Shown here piece by piece: positions 36,180 through 44,945 of a stretch of DNA of 64,000 nt. A program made the position numbers and the translations under genes. Where the stretch lies: NCBI GenBank assembly GCA_964247695.1, contig CAXTVI010000007.1, positions 48,280 to 112,279 on the forward strand, given 5' to 3'. Every line of letters starts with the position of its first letter. Within the stretch, counting starts at the first letter, position 1. The notes under the pieces are model-generated. The model was not told the DNA's origin. It ran no database searches and saw nothing but the letters and a program-made list of their open reading frames with translations. This stretch comes from Lichenicoccus sp964247695 (lineage in GTDB: Bacteria; Pseudomonadota; Alphaproteobacteria; Acetobacterales; Acetobacteraceae).

Positions 36180-38374
36180 GCGGGATCCGGACCGGACTGT
36201 TCAGCCGGCGGCTCATCGGCAGCCGGCAATGGTGCGTAGCTCGGTTCCGGATCGGCGAGCGCGATTGCCGGCCAGTACCGGAGCAGCAGCGTGATCTTGT
36301 CCAGCACCCGGCGCATGTCGGCGATCTCGCGGGCGATGCGGCCGTCGCTGCCGAGGCCGTCATGCGACGGCTCGCCAGACACCACCCTCGCGCCAGCCGA
36401 AATCCGCAGCGCCCCGGCCTGCGCGCCGCCCAAGGCCGTATGCGCGACCGGCACCGGCTGGCCGACATGGCACAGCCGCCGCGCCAGGACGCGTTCCTCC
36501 GGCGCCGCCTGTTCCGGCAGGGCCTGGGAGACATCGGCATTCAGCCAGCGATACAGCCGGCGTGCGTGGTCCAGTCGCAGGGGACGCCGCCCTTTCCCGC
36601 CCGGCTCGAGCACCATGAAGCTCAGGATGGTCTGCAGCCGGTCCCAGGATGCGCCTCCATCGCGCTGCGGCGCCGGCACGTCGACGGATACGAGGTCCGG
36701 GTGGGCGGCGATTGCTAGCCGCGTCTCGGTCAGGAAGCGCTCGAGCCGCTGCAGCAACTCGTCGCGCGGCACCGCCTGGAACGCCCGCATCTCGGCCAGT
36801 GCGGCCTGCCAGCGCAGCACCAGGCCGTGATTGACGGTGTCCGGCAGGTGACGCCCTGCCGGCACACGGGGCGGCCAGTCGGCACGGCTGCTGTAGGCGG
36901 CGAGGCCGGCCGGCAATGCCTCGGCCAGGAGACGGTGCGCCACGTTGTGCGGCAGCAGCAGCGCCCCGCAGAAAGGCGGCCCGGTGAAGAATTTCGATCC
37001 GGTGATCATCACCATCCAGCCGCGCGCGAGGTAGTCGCGGATGTGCCCGGGATCGACGCGCGCCTGGCAGGCATCCACCACTACGTCGAAGCGCCCGCTT
37101 GGCCGAGGAGCATCGAGGCTCGCCTGCAGGGCGTCGATGGCAGCCGGCGACGGCGCCAGCAGCCCGGTCTTGGACAGGTCCAGCAGATGCAGCAGGACAT
37201 GGCGGCCCGCTGCATGCTCGGCTTGCGCGAGGCGGAGGCACTCCCCGGCGATGGCAGCAGGGTCGCGCATGCGCCCGCTGTCGTCGCGGATGGCGACCGG
37301 AAGCACCTTCGTGCCGTTGCCGAACCCCGCGATCGGATCGCTCTTGCGGACCCGCTGGCGCCCGGAGGTATCGTCGGCGAAGTGCCGCCCCGCTGCGGCG
37401 AGCGGCACCCCGGTGCCGGTCTCCTCGGGTGCCACCAGGATGTTGCTGACCGCGGCGCCCGCGCCGGCCATCGCAAGGGCGAGCAGTTCGCAGTCGGTGC
37501 CGGAGGCCGCGAGCACGACCTCGCTGCCGGCGGTGCGAGGATCCTCCTGCAGGCCGTAGTGCGAGCCGATCCCCTCGCGCACCGCCTGCGCCTCGGTCGC
37601 GAGCGCCGCGCCGGCGTGACCATTGAAGGCGGCTGCCGCAAGACGCAGCCGGGCCACCTCGGCGCCGCCGAAGCCGCGTTCCGACAGCGAGGAGGCGGTC
37701 GAGGAGGCAAAGGTGATCGCCCACGGCCTCGGCCGGTGCGAGCAGCCATAGTGGTTCAGGCCGGTCGCCGGGTTGACCGCGAGGCGCTGGTCGCCGCCCT
37801 GCGCCATCAGCGCCTCGGCCGGACCCAGCAGGTGCCAGATCGCCGCCAGGCGGCGGACCATCGCCGGGGGCACCGCGCCGTCATCCACCCCGAGGCAGGC
37901 CGCGCGCAGCAGGCGGTAGGATGGGCCCTGCAGGTTGCGCACCTGAGCCCAGACACGATGCAAAACGGTTGCGTCCGGCACCTGTCCGGCTGCCATGGCG
38001 GCGAGCCAGCTGACCGGCTCGATACGCGTCGCGGCTTCCCCCGACGGTCCGTCGAGCTGCCAGAACAGGGCGGCGGTGCGGGCGGCGCCCAGGCCAGCCA
38101 GGATCGGCAGGTCGCACAGCAGCAGCGGGTCGCTCGCCGAGCGCGCGGCGACGTCGAGCAGCATGGAGAGCTCGAGGGCATGGCGGATGTGGAACGCGCA
38201 GACCCGGGCAGGCCCGAGGCAGGCCGCACCCAGCACCACTTCGCCGCCGGGATCGGCACGAAATGCGGTGTCGAGCGATGCGTCGAACGCGATCCGGCGC
38301 CCCTCCGCCACGACGCGCAGGTCCGGACGGTCGAGCGCCGTCATGAGCTGGGTGTTCAGCTTTTCCGCAAACAT
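36176..38374 (-). CDS. Unknown PLP-fold (aminotransferase class V-like) protein
   Basis: I know of no named function. The 732-residue protein seems to have two parts: an N-terminal region of about 250 residues without recognised motifs, and a fold-type I PLP region. In that region LAASGTDCELLAL gives the cofactor phosphate site, VVDACQAR an Asp434 for the pyridine nitrogen, and TGSKFFTGPPFCGALLLP a candidate Schiff-base Lys461. The C-terminal 120 residues contain a domain-like stretch ending in a helix (RRVLDKITLLLRYWPAIA). ATG 38374 is preferred; GTG 38494 would add 40 atypical residues. The gene is coupled to kup. Confidence 0.6.
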   Translation of the reverse strand: MFAEKLNTQLMTALDRPDLRVVAEGRRIAFDASLDTAFRADPGGEVVLGAACLGPARVCAFHIRHALELSMLLDVAARSASDPLLLCDLPILAGLGAARTAALFWQLDGPSGEAATRIEPVSWLAAMAAGQVPDATVLHRVWAQVRNLQGPSYRLLRAACLGVDDGAVPPAMVRRLAAIWHLLGPAEALMAQGGDQRLAVNPATGLNHYGCSHRPRPWAITFASSTASSLSERGFGGAEVARLRLAAAAFNGHAGAALATEAQAVREGIGSHYGLQEDPRTAGSEVVLAASGTDCELLALAMAGAGAAVSNILVAPEETGTGVPLAAAGRHFADDTSGRQRVRKSDPIAGFGNGTKVLPVAIRDDSGRMRDPAAIAGECLRLAQAEHAAGRHVLLHLLDLSKTGLLAPSPAAIDALQASLDAPRPSGRFDVVVDACQARVDPGHIRDYLARGWMVMITGSKFFTGPPFCGALLLPHNVAHRLLAEALPAGLAAYSSRADWPPRVPAGRHLPDTVNHGLVLRWQAALAEMRAFQAVPRDELLQRLERFLTETRLAIAAHPDLVSVDVPAPQRDGGASWDRLQTILSFMVLEPGGKGRRPLRLDHARRLYRWLNADVSQALPEQAAPEERVLARRLCHVGQPVPVAHTALGGAQAGALRISAGARVVSGEPSHDGLGSDGRIAREIADMRRVLDKITLLLRYWPAIALADPEPSYAPLPAADEPPAEQSGPDPA

Positions 38375-38409
38375 CGCTCGAACGTCCGCCGGTTGGGTTG
38401 CGCGTCGCT

Positions 38410-38439
38410 TATTGCCCGCAAACGTATTGCCCGCAAACG
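38410..38439. repeat. Perfect 15-bp tandem duplication
   Basis: The 15-base unit TATTGCCCGCAAACG occurs twice head to tail. It lies in the spacer between the PLP-fold gene and rfbB, or in the first codons if the longer GTG start is used. It looks like a recent slippage event, or paired regulator half-sites. Confidence 0.8.
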
Positions 38440-38504
38440 GAGCCGGCGAGGAGAATGCCGCGTAACGGAGTGCAGTGTAACCGCGTTGGTTCACATTGTG
38501 TTGC

Positions 38505-38533
38505 TTGACATCGTTGAGGCTGCCAAATTGGCA
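38505..38533 (+). promoter_or_regulatory. Candidate rfbB promoter element and palindromic operator
   Basis: TTGACA (38505-38510) is a perfect -35 hexamer. A perfect inverted repeat TGCCAA-A-TTGGCA (38521-38533) lies where the spacer and -10 would be, 39 bases before the rfbB ATG. No good -10 is visible, which could fit an activator- or repressor-controlled promoter. The binding protein is unknown. Confidence 0.5.
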
Positions 38534-38571
38534 CCACCCGGCATGTCCGACCGGGTGGATGGGACCGCAAC

Positions 38572-39627
38572 ATGCGAATTCTCTTGACTGGTGGATGCGG
38601 CTTCATCGGATCCGCCGTGGTGCGTCACCTGATCCGTGCGACGGCGCACAGCGTGATCAATGTCGACCTGATGACCTATGCGGCGTCCGAGGATGCGCTC
38701 GAAGAGGCGCGCACGCATGAGCGGCATACGCTCGTGCATGCGGACGTCGCCGATCTTGCCGCCATGCAGAGGCTGTTCGCGGAGCATCGGCCGGACGCGG
38801 TCATGCATCTTGCAGCCGAGAGCCACGTGGACCGCTCGATCGACGGGCCCGCCGTGTTCATCCAGACCAACGTCGTGGGCACCTTCGTCCTGCTCGATGC
38901 GGCGCGCGGCTACTGGTCCGGCCTCGACGCGGCCGGCCGGGCGGCGTTTCGTTTTCAGCACGTATCCACCGACGAGGTGTTCGGCGCGCTCGGCGACGGC
39001 GACCCGCCCTTTACCGAGACCACGCCATATGATCCGCGCAGTCCGTACTCGGCGAGCAAGGCAGCATCGGACCATCTCGTGCGCGCCTGGTATCACACCT
39101 ACGGCTTGCCGGCGTTCGTGACCAACACCACCAACAATTACGGGCCGTGGCATTTTCCGGAAAAGCTCATTCCGCTGGTCACGATCAATGCGATCGAGGG
39201 TCGGGAGCTGCCGGTCTATGGCGACGGATCCAACAAGCGCGACTGGCTGTTCGTCGAGGATCATGCGGAGGCGCTGGTGCGCGCGCTCGAGCAGGGCGTG
39301 CCGGGCGAGACGTATGCGATCGGTGCGCGCCAGCCGCGTTCCAATCTGGAGGTCGTGCAAACGATCTGCCGCATGCTCGATGAGCTGCGTCCCGATCCCG
39401 CCGGTCCGCGCAAGCGCCTGATCCGCTTCGTGACCGACCGGCCGGGCCATGATTTTCGATACGAGATCGATGCCTCGCACGCCGAGGCGAGCCTCGGCTG
39501 GGTTGCCGGCCACGATTTCGAGCGCGGCATCCGCCGCACCGTGCAATGGTATCTGGACCACCAGGACTGGTGGCAGGCAATCCGGCGCAAGACATATACC
39601 GGCCAGCGGCTCGGAACCGCGGCATGA
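38572..39627 (+). CDS. rfbB: dTDP-glucose 4,6-dehydratase
   Basis: Second enzyme of dTDP-L-rhamnose synthesis. The 351-residue extended SDR has TGGCGFIGS at 6-14 (NAD site), HLAAESHVDRSI, the catalytic STDEVFG region, and the Tyr159-x3-Lys163 pair (YSASK), followed by NYGPWHFPEKLIP. It begins the rfbB-rfbA-rfbC-rfbD cluster. Its TGA overlaps an ATG in frame with rfbA. Gene order rfbB-A-C-D differs from the rfbBDAC order of enterics. Confidence 0.96.
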   Translation: MRILLTGGCGFIGSAVVRHLIRATAHSVINVDLMTYAASEDALEEARTHERHTLVHADVADLAAMQRLFAEHRPDAVMHLAAESHVDRSIDGPAVFIQTNVVGTFVLLDAARGYWSGLDAAGRAAFRFQHVSTDEVFGALGDGDPPFTETTPYDPRSPYSASKAASDHLVRAWYHTYGLPAFVTNTTNNYGPWHFPEKLIPLVTINAIEGRELPVYGDGSNKRDWLFVEDHAEALVRALEQGVPGETYAIGARQPRSNLEVVQTICRMLDELRPDPAGPRKRLIRFVTDRPGHDFRYEIDASHAEASLGWVAGHDFERGIRRTVQWYLDHQDWWQAIRRKTYTGQRLGTAA

Positions 39628-40550
39628 GCGAGTACCGTGCGGCCGGGGCAGAGACCCCGCAGGCTGATGTAGCAATGAAGGGCATCCTGCTGGCCGGCGG
39701 CTCCGGCACCCGGCTGCATCCGATGACGCTGGCCGCCAGCAAGCAACTGCTCCCGGTGTACGACAAGCCGATGATCTACTATCCGCTCAGCACCCTCATG
39801 CTGGCCGGCATACGCGACATCATGATCATCTCGACGCCGGCGGACCTGCCGCAGTTCGAGCGCCTGCTCGGTGATGGCAGCCGGTTCGGCGTGCAGTTCA
39901 CCTACCGCGTGCAGCCGAGCCCGGACGGCATCGTGCAGGCATTCCTGATCGCCGACGACTGGCTGCGGAATGCGCCCTGTGCGCTTGCCCTTGGCGACAA
40001 CCTGATCTTCGCCGACCATCTCGGCCTGCTGCTGCGTGGCGCCGCCTCGCGCGCCGAGGGGGCGACGGTGTTCGCCTACCAGGTGCGCGACCCGGAGCGC
40101 TACGGCGTGATCAGTTTCGACGATGACGGGCGCGCACTCGAGGTGGTCGAGAAGCCGACCGATCCGCAATCGAACTGGGCGATCACCGGCCTGTATTTCT
40201 ATGACGCACGGGTCAGCGACTATGCGCACCGCATCCGTCCGTCGGCGCGCGGCGAGCTGGAGATCACCGACCTCAACCGCCTCTATCTCGAGGAAGGCTC
40301 GCTGCATGTCGAGAAGCTCGGGCGCGGCTGCGCCTGGCTCGATGCGGGAATGCCGGACAGCCTGATGCAGGCGGGCACGTTCGTGCAGACGATCCAGTCG
40401 CGCCAGGGCATGCTGGTGGGCTGCCCGGAAGAGGTCGCCTTCCGCATGGGATTCATCGACGGCCTGACGCTGCGCCGTCACGCGCAAGGCCTGAGCAAGA
40501 CCGAGCTCGGCCGCCTGCTGCTCGAGCTGGCGGACGGTGCGCACAAATAG
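39624..40550 (+). CDS. rfbA: Glucose-1-phosphate thymidylyltransferase
   Basis: First enzyme of the dTDP-rhamnose pathway, making dTDP-glucose. The core starts MKGILLAGGSGTRLHP, followed by SKQLLPVYDKPMIYYPLSTL and the usual GRGCAWLDAGMPDSLMQA. Two starts are possible: ATG 39624, which overlaps the rfbB stop as ATGA and gives 308 residues, and ATG 39675, which gives the usual 291. I report the coupled start, but the extra 17 residues are not conserved in the family I know. Confidence 0.95.
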   Translation: MSEYRAAGAETPQADVAMKGILLAGGSGTRLHPMTLAASKQLLPVYDKPMIYYPLSTLMLAGIRDIMIISTPADLPQFERLLGDGSRFGVQFTYRVQPSPDGIVQAFLIADDWLRNAPCALALGDNLIFADHLGLLLRGAASRAEGATVFAYQVRDPERYGVISFDDDGRALEVVEKPTDPQSNWAITGLYFYDARVSDYAHRIRPSARGELEITDLNRLYLEEGSLHVEKLGRGCAWLDAGMPDSLMQAGTFVQTIQSRQGMLVGCPEEVAFRMGFIDGLTLRRHAQGLSKTELGRLLLELADGAHK

Positions 40551-40569
40551 CACGCGGGAGAACATCGCC

Positions 40570-41127
40570 TTGCAGGTCGAGCATCTTGCGATCCACGACA
40601 TCGTTCTCGTCACGCCGTCGCGCTTTGCCGACGAGCGCGGATTTTTCTCCGAGACCTACAACCGCACGCGCATGAGCGAGGCCGGCATCGCGACGGAGTT
40701 CGTGCAGGACAACCACAGCCTGTCGACGCAGCGTGGCGTGGTGCGCGGGCTGCACTGCCAGGTGGCGCCGCATCCGCAGGGCAAGCTGGTGCGCTGCACC
40801 CGTGGCGCGATCTTCGATGTCGCGGTCGATGCGCGGGTCGGATCACAGACCTACGGCAAGTGGGTCGGTGCGGAGCTTTCCGAGGCGAACTGGTCGCAGC
40901 TTTGGATTCCGCCTGGCTTCCTGCACGGCTTCTGCACGCTGACCGACAATACCGAGGTGCAGTACAAATGCACCGATGTCTGGGACCGCGACTCCGAGCG
41001 CGCGGTGCTCTGGAACTCGGACGCGATCGGCATCGAATGGCCGATCGCCGAGCACGAGGCGGTGCTGTCGGACAAGGACCGGCTCGCGCCGCCCTTCGCG
41101 CAGGCGGAAGGCTGGTTCCGGCTTTGA
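40570..41127 (+). CDS. rfbC: dTDP-4-dehydrorhamnose 3,5-epimerase
   Basis: Third step of the pathway. The 185-residue cupin has the expected RFADERGFFSETYN, the DNHSLS strand, the catalytic His in VVRGLHCQ, and LWIPPGFLHGFCTL. TTG 40570 is preferred because GGGAG lies 9 bases upstream and the product then starts MQVEHLAIHDI as in the family; GTG 40537 would overlap rfbA. The stop overlaps the rfbD start as TTGA. Confidence 0.94.
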   Translation: MQVEHLAIHDIVLVTPSRFADERGFFSETYNRTRMSEAGIATEFVQDNHSLSTQRGVVRGLHCQVAPHPQGKLVRCTRGAIFDVAVDARVGSQTYGKWVGAELSEANWSQLWIPPGFLHGFCTLTDNTEVQYKCTDVWDRDSERAVLWNSDAIGIEWPIAEHEAVLSDKDRLAPPFAQAEGWFRL

Positions 41128-42011
41128 CGCGCCCGATCCTGGTGACCGGCGGCAGCGGCCAGCTCGCCTCGTCGCTGGCTGCACTCGGCGGCGAGCGGGT
41201 ACATCGTGTCGGGCGACCGGAGTTCGATTTCGACGATCCGGCCAGCATCGAAGCGACGGTGGCCCACGCGGCCCCCTGGCTGGTGGTGAACGCCGCCGCC
41301 TGGACCGCGGTGGATGCGGCCGAGACCGACCAGCCCGGCGCGTCGCGTGCCAACTTCGAGGGCCCGCGGCGCCTCGCCAGCCTGTGCGCCGAGGCTGGCA
41401 TCCCGCTGATCCACGTCTCGACCGACTATGTGTTCGACGGCGACAAGGGCGAGCCGTACCTGGAGACCGACCCGACCTCGCCGACCGGGGTCTATGGCCG
41501 CACCAAGGCAGAGGGCGAACGGGCGGTTCTGGCGGCCTGTCCGCGCGCCATCGTGCTGCGGACCTCGTGGGTGTATTCCGCCGCCGGCAAGAACTTCGTC
41601 CGCACGATGGTCACAGCGGGAGCGACACGGCCGACCCTGCGCGTGGTCGGAGATCAATGCGGCTGCCCGACCAGCGCCGACGACCTCGCGGCGGCGATCC
41701 TGGCGATCGCCGACAGGATCGGGGCATCCGGCTGGCAGTCGCAGTACGGCGGCGTGTTCCACGCGGCGGGGAGTGGCGAGGCGACCTGGCATGCGCTTGC
41801 GGTGGCGGCGCTGGAGGCGGCCGCCACGCATGGCCGGCCGATGCCCGAGGTGATCGCGATCCGCACCGCCGACTGGCCGACGCCGGCCCGGCGTCCGGCG
41901 GACTCGCGGCTCGATTGCGGCAAGCTGGAGCGGGTGTTCGGCGTGCGGTTGCCGCTTTGGCGGCAGAGCGTTCCCGGGGTGGTGGACCACTTGCTGGCGG
42001 CGGGGCAGTAG
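41124..42011 (+). CDS. rfbD: dTDP-4-dehydrorhamnose reductase
   Basis: Last step, giving dTDP-L-rhamnose. The 295-residue protein has the N-terminal ILVTGGSGQLASSL, NAAAWTAVDAAETD, IHVSTDYVFDG, and the catalytic Tyr-x3-Lys in VYGRTKAEGE. The start is TTG 41124, which overlaps the rfbC stop (TTGA); no ATG is available near the conserved N-terminus. A glycosyltransferase follows 32 bases downstream. Confidence 0.94.
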   Translation: MTRPILVTGGSGQLASSLAALGGERVHRVGRPEFDFDDPASIEATVAHAAPWLVVNAAAWTAVDAAETDQPGASRANFEGPRRLASLCAEAGIPLIHVSTDYVFDGDKGEPYLETDPTSPTGVYGRTKAEGERAVLAACPRAIVLRTSWVYSAAGKNFVRTMVTAGATRPTLRVVGDQCGCPTSADDLAAAILAIADRIGASGWQSQYGGVFHAAGSGEATWHALAVAALEAAATHGRPMPEVIAIRTADWPTPARRPADSRLDCGKLERVFGVRLPLWRQSVPGVVDHLLAAGQ

Positions 42012-42043
42012 CCTTCGATACGCCTGCGGGCTAAATAACGCGG

Positions 42044-42961
42044 GTGCAGCGGCCGGTCGTGATCCTGCTCTCGACCTACGAGGGCGCTCCTTTTCTGCGC
42101 GAGCAACTCGCCAGCCTGATCGCGCAGACCCACACCGACTGGATCTTGTACTGGCGTGACGACGGCTCCGGCGATGGCTCGGCGGCGGTAATGGCGGAGT
42201 TCGCACGCACCGTCGGCGCCGGACGCTGCGTGGCAATCGATAGCGGCCGACATGTCGGCATCACCGCCTCGTTCCTGACGCTGCTGCGCGCGGTGCCGCA
42301 GGGTCATGTGGTGGCGTTCGCCGACCAGGACGATGTCTGGCTGCCGGACAAGCTGGCGCGCGGGCTGGCGCGGCTCGGCGACCCGTGTTCCGCGCGGCCG
42401 GCGTTGTATTGCGCGCGCCAGCTGCTGGTCGATGGCGACCTTCAATCGATCGGCCTGTCGCCTTGCATCGGCCGCCTGCCGCCGTTCCCCGCCTCGCTGA
42501 CGCAGAACCTCGCCACCGGCTGCACCGTGCTGCTCAACCCGTCAGCAGCGGCGCTGGTGGCGGCCAGCGGGCTGCCTGACGGCACCCTGCATGACTGGTG
42601 GTCGTACCTGCTGGTCGGTGCCGCCGGCGGCAGCCTGGTGGTCGATCCGGTCGCCGTCGTGCTTTATCGCCAGCATCGGCGCAACGCGGTCGGTGCGCCG
42701 CACTCGACGCTCCGGCGCGGCCTGATGGCGCTGAAGCGCGGACCCGACAGCTTCATGCGTCTGTTCCGCCGCCATGTCGCGGCCCTGCTGGCGGATCAGG
42801 CGTCGCTGGCGCCGCAGGCCCGTGCGGATCTCGCGGTGATCGCGGCGGCCCTCGACAGCGGCGGTCTGGCGCGGCTACTTGCCCTGCTCCGGCTGCGTGC
42901 CCTGGTGCGCAGGACATGGCCGGAGACGATGCTGTTCAGACTCTGGTTCCTGCTTGGGTAG
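42044..42961 (+). CDS. Glycosyltransferase family 2, probable rhamnosyltransferase
   Basis: The 305-residue protein starts with VVILLSTYEGAPFLREQLASL, the GT2 nucleotide-binding pattern, then WRDDGSGDGS and ADQDDVWLPDKL (the metal-binding acidic motif). This matches the rhamnosyltransferase-like GT2 group. Since it follows the four dTDP-rhamnose genes, transfer of rhamnose to a surface glycan is a reasonable inference. It probably works at the inner face of the membrane. The start GTG 42044 is the first in frame. Confidence 0.83.
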   Translation: MQRPVVILLSTYEGAPFLREQLASLIAQTHTDWILYWRDDGSGDGSAAVMAEFARTVGAGRCVAIDSGRHVGITASFLTLLRAVPQGHVVAFADQDDVWLPDKLARGLARLGDPCSARPALYCARQLLVDGDLQSIGLSPCIGRLPPFPASLTQNLATGCTVLLNPSAAALVAASGLPDGTLHDWWSYLLVGAAGGSLVVDPVAVVLYRQHRRNAVGAPHSTLRRGLMALKRGPDSFMRLFRRHVAALLADQASLAPQARADLAVIAAALDSGGLARLLALLRLRALVRRTWPETMLFRLWFLLG

Positions 42962-43008
42962 AAGGTGCCGGGATCGTTTTGAAGGTGCCGGGCTTGTTTA
43001 GAAGGTGA
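42961..43008 (+). repeat. 20-bp tandem repeat carrying Shine-Dalgarno-like GAAGGTG
   Basis: Two 20-base units (42961-42980 and 42981-43000) match at 17 of 20 positions, each beginning GAAGGTG. A third partial copy (43001-43007) supplies the ribosome site for the next gene. The first copy includes the last base of the glycosyltransferase stop. Confidence 0.75.
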
Positions 43009-43015
43009 TCGCCGC

Positions 43016-43435
43016 ATGAGCCGAAACGGTATCTTCCTGATCTGGGGCTTCGGCGCACTCCTGGCCCTGCTGCTGATCTTCGCCGGGCCGAACCCGGTGG
43101 AGGAGGCCCTGCGCGAGGCTATCGATCGCACCGAGTACCAGCTCGACCGCCTGAGCGGGCCGACCATCGAGGTGGTGCGCGCCCTGGCGGTCGCCCTGTT
43201 CTGCGTGTTCCTCGCGCTTTGCGTGGTGGCGCTCCGGCGCGGGCAGGCGGCGCTCGGTCTGGCGATCGTGGTCTCGATCATCTTCCTGCTGCTGGCCGGC
43301 TACGATTTCGCCTGGGTCCTCTACCTGCGCCGCCCGCACTGGGTGCTGGCCCTGCTGGTTTCACTGTTCGCGTCGCTGTCGATGACCCGCAGGCTGCTGG
43401 CTGGTGCGTCCATGCCCGCCCGTCGGCCCCGCTAG
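43016..43435 (+). CDS. Small integral membrane protein
   Basis: A 139-residue protein of unknown family with four predicted helices: about 7-22 (IFLIWGFGALLALLLIF), 52-72, 80-96 and 107-122. A soluble segment with EEALREAIDRTEYQLDRL lies after the first helix. It could aid export or modification of a rhamnose-containing glycan, based only on position. Its TAG and the convergent MATE gene's TAG overlap in the palindrome CTAG (43432-43435). Confidence 0.6.
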   Translation: MSRNGIFLIWGFGALLALLLIFAGPNPVEEALREAIDRTEYQLDRLSGPTIEVVRALAVALFCVFLALCVVALRRGQAALGLAIVVSIIFLLLAGYDFAWVLYLRRPHWVLALLVSLFASLSMTRRLLAGASMPARRPR

Positions 43436-44883
43436 ACCTCCGAGCCGGCTTCCTCGCGCGTCAGTTCCGCCATCTCGATCATCGCGGCCTTGGCGCTGAC
43501 AGGCGGCAGCGGCGCCTCGGGCTGCGCGCGTGATGGGACAACATGCAGCCGCCGGGTCAGCGCGAACGCCGTGACGACGGCCAGCAGCCCGAACAGGATG
43601 CCGCCTGCCGCCTGACCGACCAGCACCCCGCGTGGGCCGTAGCGCATGCCGAACAGCACGAACGGGATGGTGCCGAGCGTCGCCCGCCCCCAGTTGAACA
43701 GCGTCGAGAGCAGCGGGTGGCCGAGATTGTTGAAGGCGGCGTTGGCCACGAACAGCGCGCCGATGAACAGGAAGCTCGCCACGGTCCAGGTGCAGAACAG
43801 GTGCAGCAGCATCGCCATGTCGCCGGTGGCCGAGAACAGGGCGACCACCTGGTTCTGCAGCACGGCGAGCACCGCCCACATCGCCAGCACGCAGGACAGC
43901 ACCAGCAGCAGGGCGCAGCGCAAGGCCTCGCGCACCCGGGGGAACTGCCGGGCTCCCAGGTTCTGCGCCATGATCGGCCCGACCGAGCCGGTGAGCGCGA
44001 AGATGAAGGCGAACGCGACCGGGATGATGCGGTCGATTGTCGCCTGGCCCGAGACCGCCCCGAGCCCGAACTTCGCCATCACATGCGTCGTGTAGGCGCT
44101 GCCGACCGGGGTCGCGAGGTTGGTGAGCGCCGCAGGCAAGCCGATGTTCAGCACCGGCCAGGCATGCGCGGGGATCTTTTGCCAGTGCGGCCGCTCCAGG
44201 AAATCATGGTGGCGCACGGCGAGCAGGCCGAGCCCGGCGGCAGTCGCGCGTGACAGCACGGTGCTGATCGCGGCGCCCTCCAGGCCGAGATGCAGGCCGA
44301 AGATCAGCACCGGGTCGAGGCAGGCGAGCAGGAAGGCGCTCCACAGCGTTACCGTCATCGAGCGGCGGGCGTCGCCCACCGAGCGCAGCAGCGCCGAGCA
44401 GCCCATGCCGAGCGCGATCAGCGGCAGGAACGGCGAGATGATCGAGAGATTGCGCGTGGCCGCCGCCAGCACCTCGCCGCGCGCGCCCAGCGCCCGCAGC
44501 AACGGGTCCAGCAGCAGCACCGTCCCAAGCCCGATGGCGAGCATGACGGCAACCATCACGGCGAGTGCGGCGGAGGCGATCTGGCGTGCCTCGCCGACAT
44601 CGCCGGCACCGATGCGGCGCGAGACCGCGGCCCCGAGGCCGATCGAGAGGCCGATCGAGATCGCCATCTGCAGGTAGGACACAGCGCCGATGAAGCCGAT
44701 CGCAGCCGTCAGCGCGCGATCGTGCAGCATCGAGATGTAGAGCAGGTTGAGCAGGTCGACCGAGAACACCGCCAGCAGGCCGACCGAGCCGGTACCGGCC
44801 ATGACGCATGTGTGGCGGAGGATGGAGCCGGAGCAGAAGCGCGCGGGTCTGGCAGGGAGGCGAGGTGGGCTGGAGCGAATCAC
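43432..44883 (-). CDS. MATE-family efflux transporter
   Basis: The 483-residue protein has about 12 helices in two homologous halves. The N-terminal segment VGLLAVFSVDLLNLLYISML and LGAAVSRRIGAGD match the MATE family; the second half repeats the pattern (GSVGPIMAQNLGARQ). Such proteins export drugs or metabolites with Na+ or H+ antiport. The substrate is unknown. The start GTG 44883 is the first in frame; conserved sequence begins about residue 22. Confidence 0.88.
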   Translation of the reverse strand: MIRSSPPRLPARPARFCSGSILRHTCVMAGTGSVGLLAVFSVDLLNLLYISMLHDRALTAAIGFIGAVSYLQMAISIGLSIGLGAAVSRRIGAGDVGEARQIASAALAVMVAVMLAIGLGTVLLLDPLLRALGARGEVLAAATRNLSIISPFLPLIALGMGCSALLRSVGDARRSMTVTLWSAFLLACLDPVLIFGLHLGLEGAAISTVLSRATAAGLGLLAVRHHDFLERPHWQKIPAHAWPVLNIGLPAALTNLATPVGSAYTTHVMAKFGLGAVSGQATIDRIIPVAFAFIFALTGSVGPIMAQNLGARQFPRVREALRCALLLVLSCVLAMWAVLAVLQNQVVALFSATGDMAMLLHLFCTWTVASFLFIGALFVANAAFNNLGHPLLSTLFNWGRATLGTIPFVLFGMRYGPRGVLVGQAAGGILFGLLAVVTAFALTRRLHVVPSRAQPEAPLPPVSAKAAMIEMAELTREEAGSEV

Positions 44884-44945
44884 GGCCGCAATGTAGAGCG
44901 TTTCCGCCTTGGTTTCAGAGCGGAAATACCATCAATTTCCAGTTG

